From contig NZ_QLMH01000010.1 in assembly GCF_003259935.1 (NCBI RefSeq), forward strand, positions 56,618 to 120,617: DNA of 64,000 bases, given 5' to 3'. This DNA is from Paranoxybacillus vitaminiphilus (GTDB taxonomy: Bacteria > Bacillota > Bacilli > Bacillales > Anoxybacillaceae). Made by a program: the position numbers and the translations under genes. Below the pieces are notes generated by a model, which ran no database searches, was not told where the DNA came from, and saw only the letters and a program-made list of their open reading frames with translations. Below, one piece after another: positions 62,950 to 64,000 of this stretch. Position 1 is the stretch's first letter, and every line of letters starts with the position of its first letter.

Positions 62950-63051
62950 TCCTTTCGGCAGCTGGCTGGCATAGCAGAATGTTCTACCGTAGCCCCTATA
63001 GCTTTGCGTCCTCCGGTTTCCCGAAGTTTGCCTTTATCGGGGTTGCAACTA
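62950..63051 (-). ncRNA. Class I cyclic-di-GMP riboswitch (GEMM-I)
   Basis: On the minus strand the RNA reads AUAAAGGCAAACUUCGG, a GAAA tetraloop, CCGGAGGACGCAAAGCUAU, then a second arm and GCCAGCCAGCUGCCGAAAGG. GGCAAAC, the GAAA-capped stem CUUCGG/CCGGAG, GACGCAAAGC and the terminal GCUGCCGA are the conserved GEMM-I parts. A promoter ends exactly at its 5' side and a ribosome binding site follows its 3' side, so translation control is likely. Downstream in the same direction, beyond the IS1182 insertion, lies the HD-GYP gene. Confidence 0.9.
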
Positions 63052-63057
63052 TATTAC

Positions 63058-63086
63058 ACCATATTTTCCTATCTTTTATCTAACAA
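63058..63086 (-). promoter_or_regulatory. Sigma-A promoter of the c-di-GMP riboswitch
   Basis: On the minus strand TTGTTA (63086-63081), a 17-nt spacer and TATGGT (63063-63058). Transcription would start near 63051, at the 5' edge of the riboswitch. Confidence 0.7.
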
Positions 63087-63257
63087 GCAAACTACGCAAC
63101 AACATAGTCTTTTTAGACTAGCTTTTTTATACTAGTTTTTTGTAATATTTTAGCAGAATATACTACAATCTTGCAACAAAAAATTAAATTCTTCCACTCT
63201 TATATCGCCATGAAAACGAAAAAGCCATGGGGTAAGCAAGTCCAGATTCCTATAAAA

Positions 63258-63917
63258 CTATGTTAGTAGTTTCTCAATCGTTTCTAAAAACTGTTCGATA
63301 TGAATCGGCTTTGTCAAATATTGTGCAAACCCTTTCTTCAACGCCTTTTGAAGCTCATCTTTCATCGCATAAGCGCTTAGCGCAATGACCGGAATCGACT
63401 TTGTTATTTCGTTCCCCTGCAAAATTTCAAACACTTCATATCCGCTCATATCCGGCAAATTGATGTCCAGCAATATTAAATCTACTTTTTCATTGAGAGC
63501 AGCTTTAATTCCTTCTTGTCCATTCATCGCCAATCGCAGTGTGATATTCGGATACGGCTCAAAAATTTCCTTTACTAACTGCAAATTCGCCTCGTTGTCT
63601 TCGATATATAAAATTTTCTTTTGCATCGATTGAAGTCGCTTTCGATATTGTTTGTCAATCTCTCTGTCATATCTTTCATCATGGTAAATATTTTTGGAGA
63701 TGGGGATACTGAACCAAAAGTCACTTCCCTCTCCTAACGTGCTATCCATCCCCACTTCTCCCCCCATCAAGTGCACAAGCTGTTTCACAAGGGAGAGGCC
63801 GATTCCAGTGCCGTCAGCATGAGTTCCTTTAATGCGGTAAAACGGCTCGAAAATTTTTTCCCACTCTTCTTTTGCAATACCAATCCCGCTGTCTTCCACA
63901 TGAATTTGAACTACCAC
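63258..63917 (-). pseudogene. 3' part of a hybrid histidine kinase, cut by an IS200/IS605 end
   Basis: Residues ~1-75 are the second half of a kinase ATPase domain (VEDSGIGIAKEEW, IFEPFYRIKG, GTGIGLSLVKQL). Residues ~95-217 form a receiver domain: ILYIEDNEANLQLV, LILLDINLPDMSGYEVF, ALSAYAM and LTKPIHIEQF. The sensor, HisKA and N-box parts are missing; the frame runs into the insertion element at its 5' end, and the GTG start there has no ribosome binding site. The receiver could still be made only if an internal start is used. Confidence 0.85.
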
Positions 63918-64000
63918 TAGGCTAAAGCCATAGTGGATTCCTAAGTACAGAGTTCTATCGAACTCTAATTGATTAGGCTATCCCCGTAGTTCCTACGGTT
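63914..64000 (-). mobile_element. Right end of an IS200/IS605-type (TnpB) element, running off the window
   Basis: The hairpin CCACTA-GGCT..AGCC-TAGTGG (63914-63936) followed on the minus strand by TAGTTCA is the subterminal structure of IS605-group right ends and of the 3' part of their guide RNA. Upstream the frame VGTTGIA and TAA (63973-64000) look like the last residues of a TnpB protein. The rest lies beyond 64000. Confidence 0.65.

Noticed and set aside
1..64000. tRNA, rRNA or CRISPR loci
   Set aside because: No tRNA-like CCA/TTCGA arms, rRNA sequence or regularly spaced direct repeats were noticed; the only frequent repeats are the spread palindromes.

Overview
The window comes from a low-GC, endospore-forming Firmicute of the Bacillaceae. 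It most resembles the Parageobacillus/Geobacillus/Anoxybacillus group. The reasons are blocks syntenic with Bacillus subtilis (yodJ-deoD-yodL..yozD-yodN-yozE; yneN-sspN-tlp-yneP; ypbS-dynA-ypbQ-bpsA; ypwA-ypvA), spore genes (sspN, tlp, three YjcZ micropeptides, spo0M), a ba3-type oxidase (cbaD-cbaB-cbaA) and AAGGAGG-type ribosome binding sites throughout. No tRNA, rRNA or CRISPR array was seen. The genus is an inference, not a search result.

Layout. 1-18 kb: small zinc-ribbon and hydrophilic proteins, a globin-coupled HD-GYP protein, ilvA, three exporters (two MFS, one MATE), TatD, a cytoplasmic PAS histidine kinase, an SDR, rarD, corA, a cysteine synthase and a CDF metal exporter. Between them lie decayed pieces of a sirtuin and of a YeeE/YedE transporter. 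18-31 kb: YuiF-type permease, VanY-like lipoprotein, deoD, yodL, a His-rich protein/Ser-Thr kinase/Spo0M operon, DUF2515, yozD, yodN, yozE, an IS3 remnant, a TrxB-like flavoprotein, and bioB under a BirA-type operator. 31-44 kb: DUF502, second corA, YneR, two hotdog thioesterases, tlp, sspN, an FbpB-like protein, TlpA/ResA-like YneN, a rhodanese, ypbS, the tandem dynamin dynA, and the alkylpyrone pair bpsA/ypbQ. 44-52 kb: CheX-like protein, bluB, ba3 oxidase, ypwA, ypvA.

52.9-64 kb is the most unusual part: a leftward signalling cluster being broken up by mobile DNA. In transcription order it holds a hybrid histidine kinase truncated by an IS200/IS605 element; a sigma-A promoter directly followed by a class I cyclic-di-GMP (GEMM) riboswitch and a 17-codon ORF; an IS1182 element inserted in the leader; a membrane HD-GYP gene; an RsbT-like ATPase; a STAS pseudogene; a PP2C phosphatase; a second STAS gene with a truncated PP2C; a Jag_N-FapA protein; a third STAS; and a LytTR response regulator. 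The HD-GYP and ATPase reading frames are out of frame only because of an exact 14-bp tandem duplication. Removing one copy gives a single protein of about 693 residues (membrane domain - HD-GYP - PAS-like - RsbT-like kinase). This suggests c-di-GMP control of a partner-switching pathway at both RNA and protein level.

Many intergenic gaps carry members of one dispersed family of imperfect palindromes. They have terminator-like outer arms and an inner GTGTCTGACC / GGTCTGACAC core. Most small genes listed were read directly from the DNA with their ribosome binding sites.
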